Source: Blastocatellia bacterium
GTDB taxonomy: Bacteria; Acidobacteriota; Blastocatellia; Pyrinomonadales; Pyrinomonadaceae
Assembly (NCBI GenBank): GCA_003488005.1
Contig: DNND01000017.1
Coordinates: 62,708-68,344 of the forward strand
Length of the DNA: 5,637 bases
Reading direction: 5' to 3'
Below, in pieces: positions 1-5,637 of the stretch. The position numbers were made by a program, and so were the translations under genes. The notes under the pieces were generated by a model that was not told where the DNA came from, ran no database searches, and saw only the letters and a program-made list of their open reading frames with translations. Each line of letters starts with the position of its first letter. The stretch's first letter is position 1.

Positions 1-36
1 AAAGCGGCGCCAGGCCGCCGCACTCCAAGGAGTTGG
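1..36. repeat. REP-like inverted repeat cut by the window edge
   Basis: Bases 4-9 (GCGGCG) and 16-21 (CGCCGC) form a perfect 6-bp GC stem around a 6-nt loop. Next to it is a second dyad, ACTCC at 22-26 and GGAGT at 29-33. It lies 10-42 bases past the stop codon of the leftmost gene. Read on the minus strand, the GC stem is followed by TTT at the edge, so it could be the start of an intrinsic terminator for the DUF3857 pair. The layout (GC stem followed by ACTCCAAG) also resembles a palindromic intergenic repeat I recall from Verrucomicrobia and related genomes. The window ends before either reading can be settled. Confidence 0.5.
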
Positions 37-45
37 ACTTTGCGT

Positions 46-2010
46 CTACTGCCTGGCCAACACCACCGGCGCTTGCTCCGCCGCTCGGATCTTTTCAAAG
101 AAGCTTCGCACTGCCGCGTACTGCTCAACCGGAACAGTTATCGCGTGCTGGACCAGCGAGCGTTTGAACGTCAGTTGTCCATCTTTTACATCATAGCTGG
201 TGTTGTAAATACCAAACGCTGTATCGAGCTTTACCGCATCGGGCAGTTCATCAACCTCAAACCCGGCGGGCAGCTTTACTCGCACAGTTTCAGAATAAGA
301 ATTCGACATCAGCACCACTGGATGGCTTCGTTTGGTGTTTGTCAGTGACAACTCCTCACGTCGCGATACGATCGCCGGTTTGAATACCAGCAAACGGTTT
401 TGCATGAGTTGCGCGTAGCCGGGCGCCGCAAAAGCTATGTCGAGTGCGAATCTTCCCTGGGCGACATCGTCCACGGGCGTTAGTTTGGATATCTTCGAGC
501 TGGGCGCGCTGCTGACAAGCCAGTGCTCGACCATTGTGTTGTATTCGGGCCGCGAAAGGCGGCGAAATTCGGTGCGAAAGCGCGCGGCGACCTGCCCCCG
601 GGCGCGTTCTTCGATGCCGCCAGTCATCGAACCATCACCGTCGAGCTGCAAATCCGCGCTGCGCTCGAGCTGATTCAGATCCGGCGCTGTCACCGGCATT
701 TGCACCAACCCGTCCACCTCTTTTGAATCAAGCAACGCCAGGCTGCCCTGCAAATAAAACGGCAGATCACCGACCGGCGTCTCTTCCGCAGTCGGATCGA
801 AAATTAGCAGCCGGCCCAGCTTGGGATGTTGGATGATCGTTGCGGCTTGTGTTTGGTCGCTTACTCTAACTGCGATAATGCAGTGGTTAAACTGCTGTGG
901 CGACGGCCACTCGGCGCGCACATAAGCGGGATCGCCGGAATAGATGCTTACCGGAAGAGCATCTATGCCAACCGCCTTCAGCATGGCGCGCATTAAGTTT
1001 GCCTTGTCTTTGCAATCGCCATAGGACTTTGCAAAAACTTCTGCCGCCGAATGCGGGCGATAACCGCCGCCGCGGCCCAGTCGCGTCTGGATCGAGATGT
1101 ATTGAACTTTTTGCACGTAACTGCCGATGGCCTGAATTTTTTCATACTCAGTTTTCGCGTTGGCAGTTAGTTCGCGAGCCTTGGCCGTCAACGGCTCACT
1201 TAGGATGACCTGCGGATCTTCGAGCTCACCCATCCAGGTGCCAACATCGGCCCAGTTTGCGAAGGTCTTCATGCCCGGCGTTTGACCGGCAACCGGGGGA
1301 TAATAACCAATCGCCAGTCTTGCTACTAAATTACTCAAAGTCGGACTCATGGGTTCATCCGCGACTGCGGATAGATTCCCGAGTTCCCAGGTGTAAGTTG
1401 AGCCGCTGACTTTCGGTTCTACTTTCGCATGATTGAAGGTCACGCTATCTGCACGCCAGCCGACGGGCAGCACCAGTGTGTAGCGCGAGCTAACGACTGG
1501 ATTCGCGCTTTGAAATTCCCAATCATCCTGACTAAAAACTGAACGGTCCTCGGTTGTATAGCTGTAACCAAAGACTGTTCCGGCATCGGCATCGTCTTTG
1601 GCGGAAACTACTCTGACGCGCAGTTCGTTATAGACGTCGTTGGGGGCGGCCAAGGCATCGAGGGTCTGATCTTTTCCATATCTCTTAACCACTCCATTGG
1701 CGCGGATCAACCAGGCATCCATCTCTTTCACTTTGGCAGTGTCCGGGGTATAGGCAACCGCGGCGAAGGCATTGTCCCGGCCCTCGCGTTGCAAAATTCT
1801 AACTGCGTAATTACAGCTTTTCGTCACCCGCCCTTCCTCGTTAATGACTGCGGTGCATTCATTAACCAGCACGACGGCATTGGTATTTTTTTCGTAGGCG
1901 GGCAGGTTAAGCTGCGCTGCTTGTTGCAGCCATGGCGGTGCTTGATCGCCGGCGAATGCCGGAGCGGCGCAGGCCAGAAGAATTATGGATAAGGCTAGAC
2001 GTGAGAGCAT
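46..2010 (-). CDS. Secreted DUF3857 / transglutaminase-like protein with intact catalytic triad
   Basis: This is a 654-residue exported protein of unknown substrate. The N-terminus (MLSRLALSIILLACAAPAFA) is a signal peptide with a good AFA|GD cleavage site after residue 20. The LLAC at 11-14 is a weak alternative lipobox. Residues about 45-215 fit the beta-rich DUF3857 domain. Residues about 275-415 fit a transglutaminase-like cysteine-protease fold, with GDCKDKA (Cys333), FNHCIIAV (His376) and IFDPTAE (Asp405) giving a complete Cys-His-Asp triad. Residues about 445-640 form a beta-rich C-terminal region containing PGYAQ (530-534). Families with this fold include cross-linking enzymes, peptidases and amidases, so the reaction cannot be named. 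The ATG is supported by TAAGGA 8 nt upstream and by the signal peptide. It is the second gene of a pair, 51 bp behind a homologous gene. Family assignment is strong; function is open. Confidence 0.93.
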   Translation of the reverse strand: MLSRLALSIILLACAAPAFAGDQAPPWLQQAAQLNLPAYEKNTNAVVLVNECTAVINEEGRVTKSCNYAVRILQREGRDNAFAAVAYTPDTAKVKEMDAWLIRANGVVKRYGKDQTLDALAAPNDVYNELRVRVVSAKDDADAGTVFGYSYTTEDRSVFSQDDWEFQSANPVVSSRYTLVLPVGWRADSVTFNHAKVEPKVSGSTYTWELGNLSAVADEPMSPTLSNLVARLAIGYYPPVAGQTPGMKTFANWADVGTWMGELEDPQVILSEPLTAKARELTANAKTEYEKIQAIGSYVQKVQYISIQTRLGRGGGYRPHSAAEVFAKSYGDCKDKANLMRAMLKAVGIDALPVSIYSGDPAYVRAEWPSPQQFNHCIIAVRVSDQTQAATIIQHPKLGRLLIFDPTAEETPVGDLPFYLQGSLALLDSKEVDGLVQMPVTAPDLNQLERSADLQLDGDGSMTGGIEERARGQVAARFRTEFRRLSRPEYNTMVEHWLVSSAPSSKISKLTPVDDVAQGRFALDIAFAAPGYAQLMQNRLLVFKPAIVSRREELSLTNTKRSHPVVLMSNSYSETVRVKLPAGFEVDELPDAVKLDTAFGIYNTSYDVKDGQLTFKRSLVQHAITVPVEQYAAVRSFFEKIRAAEQAPVVLARQ

Positions 2011-2018
2011 GATTTTTT

Positions 2019-2024
2019 TCCTTA
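2019..2024 (-). promoter_or_regulatory. Ribosome binding site of the distal DUF3857 gene
   Basis: The minus strand reads TAAGGA followed by an 8-nt A-rich spacer before the ATG at 2010-2008. This fixes the start and shows the second gene has its own initiation signal rather than relying on a stop/start overlap. Confidence 0.7.
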
Positions 2025-2043
2025 CTACTTTTGAGGATACTTC

Positions 2044-2061
2044 GGCCGCAACGAGGCGGCC
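2044..2061 (-). other. Intercistronic GC hairpin abutting the stop codon
   Basis: On the minus strand the TAA of the upstream gene (2064-2062) is followed at once by GGCCGC-CTCGTT-GCGGCC, a perfect 6-bp all-GC stem with a 6-nt loop. The bases after it (GAAGTATCC) contain no T-run, so this is not a standard intrinsic terminator. It may protect the upstream message from 3' exonuclease, or partly uncouple expression of the two genes. That role is inference; the dyad is seen directly. Confidence 0.6.
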
Positions 2062-4041
2062 TTAATTTGCGGCCTGCACAGCATTTTGTTTCAAGGTGAT
2101 TGTGTGGCTGTCGTTCTTGTGAATCATCTCGAAAAGACCCTTCAACGGAGCATAACTCGTCGCCGGAAAGAGTATGCCCTCGTTTCCGCCAAAGAAAAAT
2201 TTTCTCGTGAGTATTAACGTGTGGCCATCTTGAGAGACGACAATTTTGATGTTCTGGCCACTAATCTGTTGAGTCAATTCCGGTTTAATTTCTGCCGGTG
2301 CGTCCGGACTGTCGAGCGCGTAACCCGAGGGTAGAGTAATCTCGACCGTGTCATCTTCAGACCAGGGAAAGTGGAAATAGATTGGCTGCTTGCGACCGCT
2401 GGCCGAAAACAACTCTGACTGGCCATGCTCGAAATATGCGGGCTGCAAAAACAGACGCTTTCCGGTCCGTTGCGCGTAGCCGGGCACGCGAATGTGATAG
2501 GCATAGGCAAACGGCTTCAAGGCGTCAGTGACGTTTTCGATCTTGATGTCGGAAATTTCGGCCGTGCTCATCCGGGCTTTGACTCGAGTCCTAATTGTCT
2601 CTTCGCGTTCCGTCGGGGAATCGTCGTCGTTGTATTCCTTTTGATCAAAATCGAGATGGCCCGTGAATTCCACGCGGACATCGCCCTCGAGCGTGCCGTC
2701 CTCGCTCAAGCTAAACTTGCCAGTTCGTTTTTCCAGGGACTTGTCGGGCGTCGCCAGCCCGGTCTTTACCCAGACGGGTTCTTTCGCATCGGTGATCAAT
2801 GCCTCCTGCGACTGTTCGGGCCAACCAAGCATCCCGAACGAGGTATACATTTCCGCCGGACTGAAAAACTGCCAACTACCAGCTACCTGCACAGCGATGA
2901 AGGAAGATGCCAGGAACGAAGCTTCGACATACTCGCGGTGAAAAAAGAGATCGTCTCGATTGCCGGAAACGGCGTACCGGACTTCGAAACCAGCTGCTTT
3001 CGCCAGGGCGGCAAACAACATGTCAACATCGGTACCCGTACCCCGTCCATTCTTCAGCGTATCGGCAGGCGACTTGTTGTCTTTGAGTTTCGTCTTCTCC
3101 TCCGCGGTCAGACCGGAAGCGTCGTCGCTGGTGTTCTTGATTTTAATGCGGCAAAAATCATAAATGCGTTGCAGCTTGTCCTGGTCCGTGCTCGCGTCGC
3201 CAATGATGCCGGCAACCGCAGTCTTGACCGCGTCGCTGACCTTCATCGCGTCTTTCGTTTTTTCAAAGAGAAATTTGCCATGGTCCTTCCAATATTTTTC
3301 CGGCTCGCGTTTTAGATCTTCCGCGTAATAGAGAAATACCCATGACCGAACTTCGTCCTCGGGCGGCATGCGAGGCTCCTCATGAAAAGCGGCAACGTTA
3401 TTTAGGGTAAACCGATAGAAGTTGTTTTTATCTTTAACAAACTCCATGTCATTCATATGAAACGACTGATAGCGCAAACCCATGTAAGGCTTGAGATAAT
3501 AGTTAACCACGCGTACCGGAATGTCTCGCTGAAATTGAAGCCGCATGTGATCGATATTGCCGCCGGGATAAACTTCCTGCCAGCGGTATTCAACGACCGA
3601 CCCTGGTTCGACCCCAGGCAGCGCAAAGGACTTGGCCTTAACCTTGACCCCGTTTGCCTTGACGATGGTGCGTTCAAAGACATCTTCCTTCTTTAATTCC
3701 ACCACGCTGCCATCGGGTTTAGTGACGCGGGCGGCTATGCCTCTGATCCTGGTGGTGCTGTAGTAAGGAATGTCTATTTTGCTTTGGGATTCCTTGCCGC
3801 GCTCGGTAAAGATTTTTACCCGCAGGTAATGGCCCAGCGATAGTTCATTCGGCAAACTATCGTCGATGCGCACTTCCCAGGAAAGTGCTTCGGCGTCGGC
3901 ATCTGGTTCCACAAGCGGCGTCTTCAACGCCAAATCGGCTGGGTTTACCGGTTTCCAATCGTCAGCGAAAATGGCAATTGGCAAGATCAAAGCGATGCAA
4001 AGCACCGACGCAGCGGTGACGAGGCGGGGGAAGAAGTTCAT
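2062..4041 (-). CDS. Secreted DUF3857 protein with a degenerate (pseudo) transglutaminase-like domain
   Basis: Starting at the ATG at 4041-4039 the protein has 659 residues. A TTG-initiated extension of 24 codons to 4113 is possible but lacks a ribosome site and would put a charged stretch ahead of the signal peptide. GAAAGG lies 9 nt before the chosen ATG. Residues 1-26 form a signal peptide ending AIFA|DDW. A DUF3857 region covers about 55-220, a transglutaminase-like region about 265-400, and a beta-rich C-terminal region about 440-650 contains PGYAQ. The alignment with the neighbouring paralogue is clear around GRGTGTDVDML, SSFIAVQV and FFSPAE. There the catalytic Cys, His and Asp are replaced by Gly336, Ser379 and Ser394. 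The only Cys in the mature chain (Cys297) does not align with the nucleophile. It is therefore probably non-catalytic: a binding, scaffold or regulatory partner. It is first in the operon, with no frameshift or other sign of decay. Confidence 0.9.
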   Translation of the reverse strand: MNFFPRLVTAASVLCIALILPIAIFADDWKPVNPADLALKTPLVEPDADAEALSWEVRIDDSLPNELSLGHYLRVKIFTERGKESQSKIDIPYYSTTRIRGIAARVTKPDGSVVELKKEDVFERTIVKANGVKVKAKSFALPGVEPGSVVEYRWQEVYPGGNIDHMRLQFQRDIPVRVVNYYLKPYMGLRYQSFHMNDMEFVKDKNNFYRFTLNNVAAFHEEPRMPPEDEVRSWVFLYYAEDLKREPEKYWKDHGKFLFEKTKDAMKVSDAVKTAVAGIIGDASTDQDKLQRIYDFCRIKIKNTSDDASGLTAEEKTKLKDNKSPADTLKNGRGTGTDVDMLFAALAKAAGFEVRYAVSGNRDDLFFHREYVEASFLASSFIAVQVAGSWQFFSPAEMYTSFGMLGWPEQSQEALITDAKEPVWVKTGLATPDKSLEKRTGKFSLSEDGTLEGDVRVEFTGHLDFDQKEYNDDDSPTEREETIRTRVKARMSTAEISDIKIENVTDALKPFAYAYHIRVPGYAQRTGKRLFLQPAYFEHGQSELFSASGRKQPIYFHFPWSEDDTVEITLPSGYALDSPDAPAEIKPELTQQISGQNIKIVVSQDGHTLILTRKFFFGGNEGILFPATSYAPLKGLFEMIHKNDSHTITLKQNAVQAAN

Positions 4042-4050
4042 AACACGAGA

Positions 4051-4056
4051 CCTTTC
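4051..4056 (-). promoter_or_regulatory. Ribosome binding site deciding the start of the proximal DUF3857 gene
   Basis: The minus strand reads GAAAGG, then 9 nt, then the ATG at 4041. The upstream in-frame TTG at 4113 has no comparable site. Together with the signal peptide that begins at this ATG, it supports the shorter start. Confidence 0.65.
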
Positions 4057-4148
4057 AGAAATTCTTTGTTGGATTCGGCAGGGACTTTCGACAATCGACT
4101 TGCGCGAGGGCAAATCAAGCGGCGGCGGAACTACGAGGCCGACTGCAC

Positions 4149-4180
4149 GCGGGATTTTGACCTAAAAGAGGAAGTCCCGC
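4149..4180 (-). promoter_or_regulatory. Stem-loop in the 5' leader of the DUF3857 operon
   Basis: Bases 4149-4157 pair with 4172-4180 (nine pairs, GCGGGA/TCCCGC at the base, one T-G wobble). After a 3-base bulge, CCT (4161-4163) pairs with AGG (4169-4171) around a 5-nt loop. On the minus strand it sits about 15-20 nt after the predicted transcription start and about 107 nt before the ATG. No T-run follows, so it is not an obvious attenuator. I do not recognise it as a known riboswitch. Confidence 0.4.
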
Positions 4181-4202
4181 AAGCGAAAAACGAACCTCCT
4201 TT

Positions 4203-4228
4203 GACGAATACCTTACAAAATTCGTTGC
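4203..4228 (-). promoter_or_regulatory. Putative ECF-sigma-type promoter for the DUF3857 operon
   Basis: The minus strand reads GCAAC, a 17-nt spacer that includes an A/T-rich run, then CGTC followed by AAA. Group IV (ECF) sigma factors typically use an AAC-containing -35 and a CGTC or GTC-type -10 separated by about 16-17 nt, so both elements and the spacing fit. Transcription would start near 4195-4198 and give a leader of about 155 nt. I see no better sigma-70 match on this strand. Assignment is by motif only. Confidence 0.4.
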
Positions 4229-4275
4229 ATCCGATTTTAGGCCTTTCTTAGCTTCAGTCATCCATGGCCCAAACA

Positions 4276-4289
4276 GGCTTCGGGAAGCC
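4276..4289. promoter_or_regulatory. Small dyad upstream of the aldolase promoter
   Basis: GGCTT at 4276-4280 and AAGCC at 4285-4289 form a 5-bp inverted repeat around CGGG. It overlaps the place where the -35 element of the aldolase promoter would lie (about 4285-4290). It could be an operator, or chance. Confidence 0.25.
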
Positions 4290-4304
4290 AGAACCGGCCC
4301 GGTA

Positions 4305-4313
4305 TGTTATGAT
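4305..4313 (+). promoter_or_regulatory. Extended -10 promoter of the aldolase gene
   Basis: TGTTATGAT matches the extended -10 pattern TGNTATAAT at all but one position. The -35 region 17 bp upstream (around AAGCCA) is poor, which is typical of extended -10 promoters. Transcription would begin near 4320, giving an untranslated leader of about 55 nt ahead of the ATG at 4376. Confidence 0.45.
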
Positions 4314-4365
4314 TACGCCGATTCATTAGGAAATCCTGCGCTTTTGCACTCGCTTCGGGTTATTC

Positions 4366-4371
4366 AGGAGG
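4366..4371 (+). promoter_or_regulatory. Ribosome binding site of the aldolase gene
   Basis: A perfect AGGAGG lies 4 nt before the ATG, slightly close but strong. It supports the start chosen and suggests high translation, as expected for a central metabolic enzyme. Confidence 0.75.
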
Positions 4372-4375
4372 AAGA

Positions 4376-5479
4376 ATGGCTACAGAATTGAAACGAGGGA
4401 ATACCAGTCTCGACCGGATTGAAGAGTTGCTCGGCGACAACGCGCGTACGCTGCTGGATCATCAGGCGACCGCGATAAGCAAAGACACCCTCAATTTGCC
4501 GGGACCGGATTTTATCGATCGGGTTTGGTCCCACTCTGATCGCTCGCCGGCAGTTTTGCGTTCGCTGCAAACTCTTTTCGACAATGGCCGTCTCGCGAAG
4601 ACTGGTTACCTTTCAATCCTGCCAGTGGACCAGGGCATCGAGCATTCGGCTGGGGCTTCCTTCGCTCCCAATCCGCAATACTTTGATCCGGAAAACATCG
4701 TCAAGCTGGCGATCGAAGGCGGCTGCAACGCGGTTGCTTCAACCTTTGGTGTGTTAGGGACGGTCGCGCGAAAGTATGCGCATAAAATTCCTTTCATCGT
4801 CAAGATCAATCACAACGAGCTGTTGACCCTGCCGAATAAATTCGATCAGGTGCTGTTTGGCACGGTGAAAGAAGCGCACAACATGGGTGCGGTGGCGGTG
4901 GGCGCAACAATTTATTTTGGGTCGGACGAGTCAACCCGGCAGATTACTGAAATCAGCAATGCCTTTGCTCAGGCACATGAGCTCGGCATGGCGTGCATCC
5001 TGTGGTGCTACCTGCGCAACTCAAAATTCAAAACTCCGGAAGGCGACATGCACGCCGCCGCTGATCTAACCGGCCAGGCAAATCATCTGGGCGTAACCAT
5101 CCAGGCGGATATCATTAAGCAGAAACTTCCTGAACGGAACGGCGGCTACACGGCGGTGGAAAAAGAGTTGGGCAAGTCGTATGGCAAGACAAGCAAGATT
5201 GTTTACGAAAAATTGACCACGGATAATCCCATCGATCTGGTTCGCTATCAGGTCGCCAACTGCTACATGGGCCGATGTGGTTTGATCAACTCCGGCGGCG
5301 AATCCAAAGGCGCCAGCGATATGGCGGAAGCGGTACGTACGGCGGTCATTAACAAGCGCGGCGGCGGCACCGGACTGATCTCGGGACGGAAAGCTTTTCA
5401 ACGACCGATGGCGGAGGGCATCGAATTGCTAAACGCTATTCAGGATGTGTATCTGTCGCAGGAGATCACCGTGGCGTAG
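4376..5479 (+). CDS. fbaB: Class I fructose-bisphosphate aldolase (FbaB/DhnA type)
   Basis: This cytoplasmic enzyme reversibly cleaves fructose 1,6-bisphosphate to dihydroxyacetone phosphate and glyceraldehyde 3-phosphate, in glycolysis and gluconeogenesis, through a Schiff base and without metal. The 367-residue protein closely follows E. coli FbaB as I recall it, including GYLSILPVDQG (77-87), EHSAGASF (89-96), AVAVGATIYFGS, LTGQANHL and NPIDLVRYQ. By analogy with archaeal-type class I aldolases, Lys248 in ADIIKQK is the Schiff-base lysine. Asp85 and His90 sit in the first strand motif, Trp210 and Tyr212 in LWCYLRN match the Trp/Tyr pair near the active site, and GLINSGG (302-308) and SGRKAF (336-341) bind phosphate. 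It is about 17 residues longer than the E. coli protein: an N-terminal extension of about 11 residues, plus an insert near 261-272. It is divergent from the DUF3857 pair and has its own promoter and terminator. Confidence 0.97.
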   Translation: MATELKRGNTSLDRIEELLGDNARTLLDHQATAISKDTLNLPGPDFIDRVWSHSDRSPAVLRSLQTLFDNGRLAKTGYLSILPVDQGIEHSAGASFAPNPQYFDPENIVKLAIEGGCNAVASTFGVLGTVARKYAHKIPFIVKINHNELLTLPNKFDQVLFGTVKEAHNMGAVAVGATIYFGSDESTRQITEISNAFAQAHELGMACILWCYLRNSKFKTPEGDMHAAADLTGQANHLGVTIQADIIKQKLPERNGGYTAVEKELGKSYGKTSKIVYEKLTTDNPIDLVRYQVANCYMGRCGLINSGGESKGASDMAEAVRTAVINKRGGGTGLISGRKAFQRPMAEGIELLNAIQDVYLSQEITVA

Positions 5480-5492
5480 TTGCCAGGTAAAG

Positions 5493-5534
5493 CAAACCGA
5501 TAGTTTGTGACGGTTGCATTCACTCAACCGGTCA
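5493..5534 (+). other. Two consecutive stem-loops in the aldolase 3' region
   Basis: CAAAC (5493-5497) pairs with GTTTG (5503-5507) around a 5-nt loop. Directly after it, TGACGGTTG (5508-5516) pairs with CAACC and GTCA (5525-5529, 5531-5534), with G5530 bulged and an 8-nt loop. Both lie between the aldolase stop codon and its terminator. They may stabilise the 3' end of the message. The pairing is seen directly; the role is inferred. Confidence 0.4.
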
Positions 5535-5539
5535 GAAGT

Positions 5540-5571
5540 AAAAGACGGACACTCGCGTCCGTCTTTTTTTT
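5540..5571 (+). terminator. Intrinsic terminator of the aldolase gene
   Basis: GACGGAC (5544-5550) and GTCCGTC (5557-5563) form a perfect 7-bp stem around ACTCGC. It can be extended by four A-T pairs, and eight T residues follow (5564-5571). It lies 60 bp after the aldolase stop codon, a textbook Rho-independent terminator on the plus strand. Confidence 0.93.
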
Positions 5572-5637
5572 AGTGCTTGGATTACTCTGCACTGATGCAG
5601 TTTGATTTAGGGCGGACCGAGTGTCGTGAGGTCAGTA
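5572..5637. other. Non-coding right edge with a small inverted repeat
   Basis: No gene start is visible in these 66 bases. CTGCA (5587-5591) and TGCAG (5596-5600) form a perfect 5-bp dyad around CTGA, followed by TTTGATTT. It could be an operator or hairpin of the next gene to the right, or chance. Confidence 0.3.

Larger units (their letters stand above)
4042..4375. other. Divergent intergenic control region (334 bp)
   Basis: No convincing gene lies here; short frames in it lack ribosome sites and recognisable content. The left half is the leader of the minus-strand DUF3857 operon: an ECF-like promoter at 4203-4228, an AGGAGG motif at 4195-4200 and a stem-loop at 4149-4180. The right half drives the aldolase: a dyad at 4276-4289, an extended -10 at 4305-4313 and AGGAGG at 4366-4371. 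The two promoters are about 80-100 bp apart and point away from each other. Confidence 0.6.

Noticed and set aside
11..14. Lipoprotein reading of the distal DUF3857 protein (residues 11-14, LLAC)
   Set aside because: The hydrophobic stretch before the Cys is short and Leu at -2 is unusual, while AFA|GD at 20/21 is a good ordinary cleavage site. It is kept only as a weak alternative. Coordinates here are residue numbers.
40..348. A 102-codon plus-strand open frame at the left edge, and similar short frames elsewhere
   Set aside because: They are shadows antisense to the distal DUF3857 gene, with no start signals or recognisable content.
2425..3315. A 296-codon open frame on the plus strand inside the proximal DUF3857 gene
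   Set aside because: It lies wholly antisense to a well-supported gene, has no ribosome site or recognisable domain, and its composition looks like a mirror of the coding strand.
4042..4113. A 24-codon N-terminal extension of the proximal DUF3857 protein from a TTG
   Set aside because: There is no ribosome site before the TTG, and the extension would precede a complete signal peptide. The internal ATG at 4041 has both a ribosome site and the signal peptide.
4163..4182. A six-codon leader peptide (TTG to TAG, minus strand) behind AAAGGAGG
   Set aside because: The 12-nt spacing is too long for good initiation, the start is a weak TTG, and there is no run of one amino acid or attenuator partner.
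4309..4319. An 11-base match to the start of cloning-vector lacZ alpha (ATGATTACGCC)
   Set aside because: The match stops after 11 bases with unrelated flanks, so it is chance rather than vector contamination.

Overview
This looks like chromosomal DNA from a Gram-negative bacterium of moderate GC content. Two large exported proteins of the DUF3857/transglutaminase-like type sit in tandem next to a class I (FbaB/DhnA-type) fructose-bisphosphate aldolase. From memory, paired DUF3857 proteins are common in environmental Acidobacteria, Verrucomicrobia and Bacteroidetes. The short GCGGCG-N6-CGCCGC element followed by ACTCC at the left edge, and a GCAAC-N17-CGTC promoter-like motif, fit a soil verrucomicrobium or acidobacterium. 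This assignment is an inference and cannot be proved from the window. I see no mobile element, CRISPR array, tRNA or rRNA.

Layout, left to right. Bases 1-45 hold a REP-like or terminator-like inverted repeat just past the end of the first gene. Bases 46-2010 (minus) encode a secreted DUF3857 protein with an intact transglutaminase-like Cys/His/Asp triad. Bases 2011-2061 are a 51-bp gap with a perfect GC hairpin that abuts the upstream stop codon. Bases 2062-4041 (minus) encode a second secreted DUF3857 protein of the same architecture, in which all three catalytic positions are replaced (Gly/Ser/Ser). Bases 4042-4375 are a 334-bp divergent control region with a probable ECF-sigma-type promoter and a leader hairpin facing left, and an extended -10 promoter facing right. 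Bases 4376-5479 (plus) encode the aldolase. Bases 5480-5637 hold a run of stem-loops ending in a clear intrinsic terminator, then about 65 bases with no recognisable gene.

The two minus-strand genes very probably form one transcript, with the catalytically dead paralogue first and the intact one second. Both carry export signals, so a joint extracytoplasmic role is the simplest reading, perhaps a pseudoenzyme with its active partner. Substrate and function are unknown. The aldolase is a central glycolysis/gluconeogenesis enzyme with its own promoter and terminator, and shows no functional link to the divergent pair. The most interesting content is the active/pseudo-transglutaminase pair and its possible envelope-stress-type promoter.
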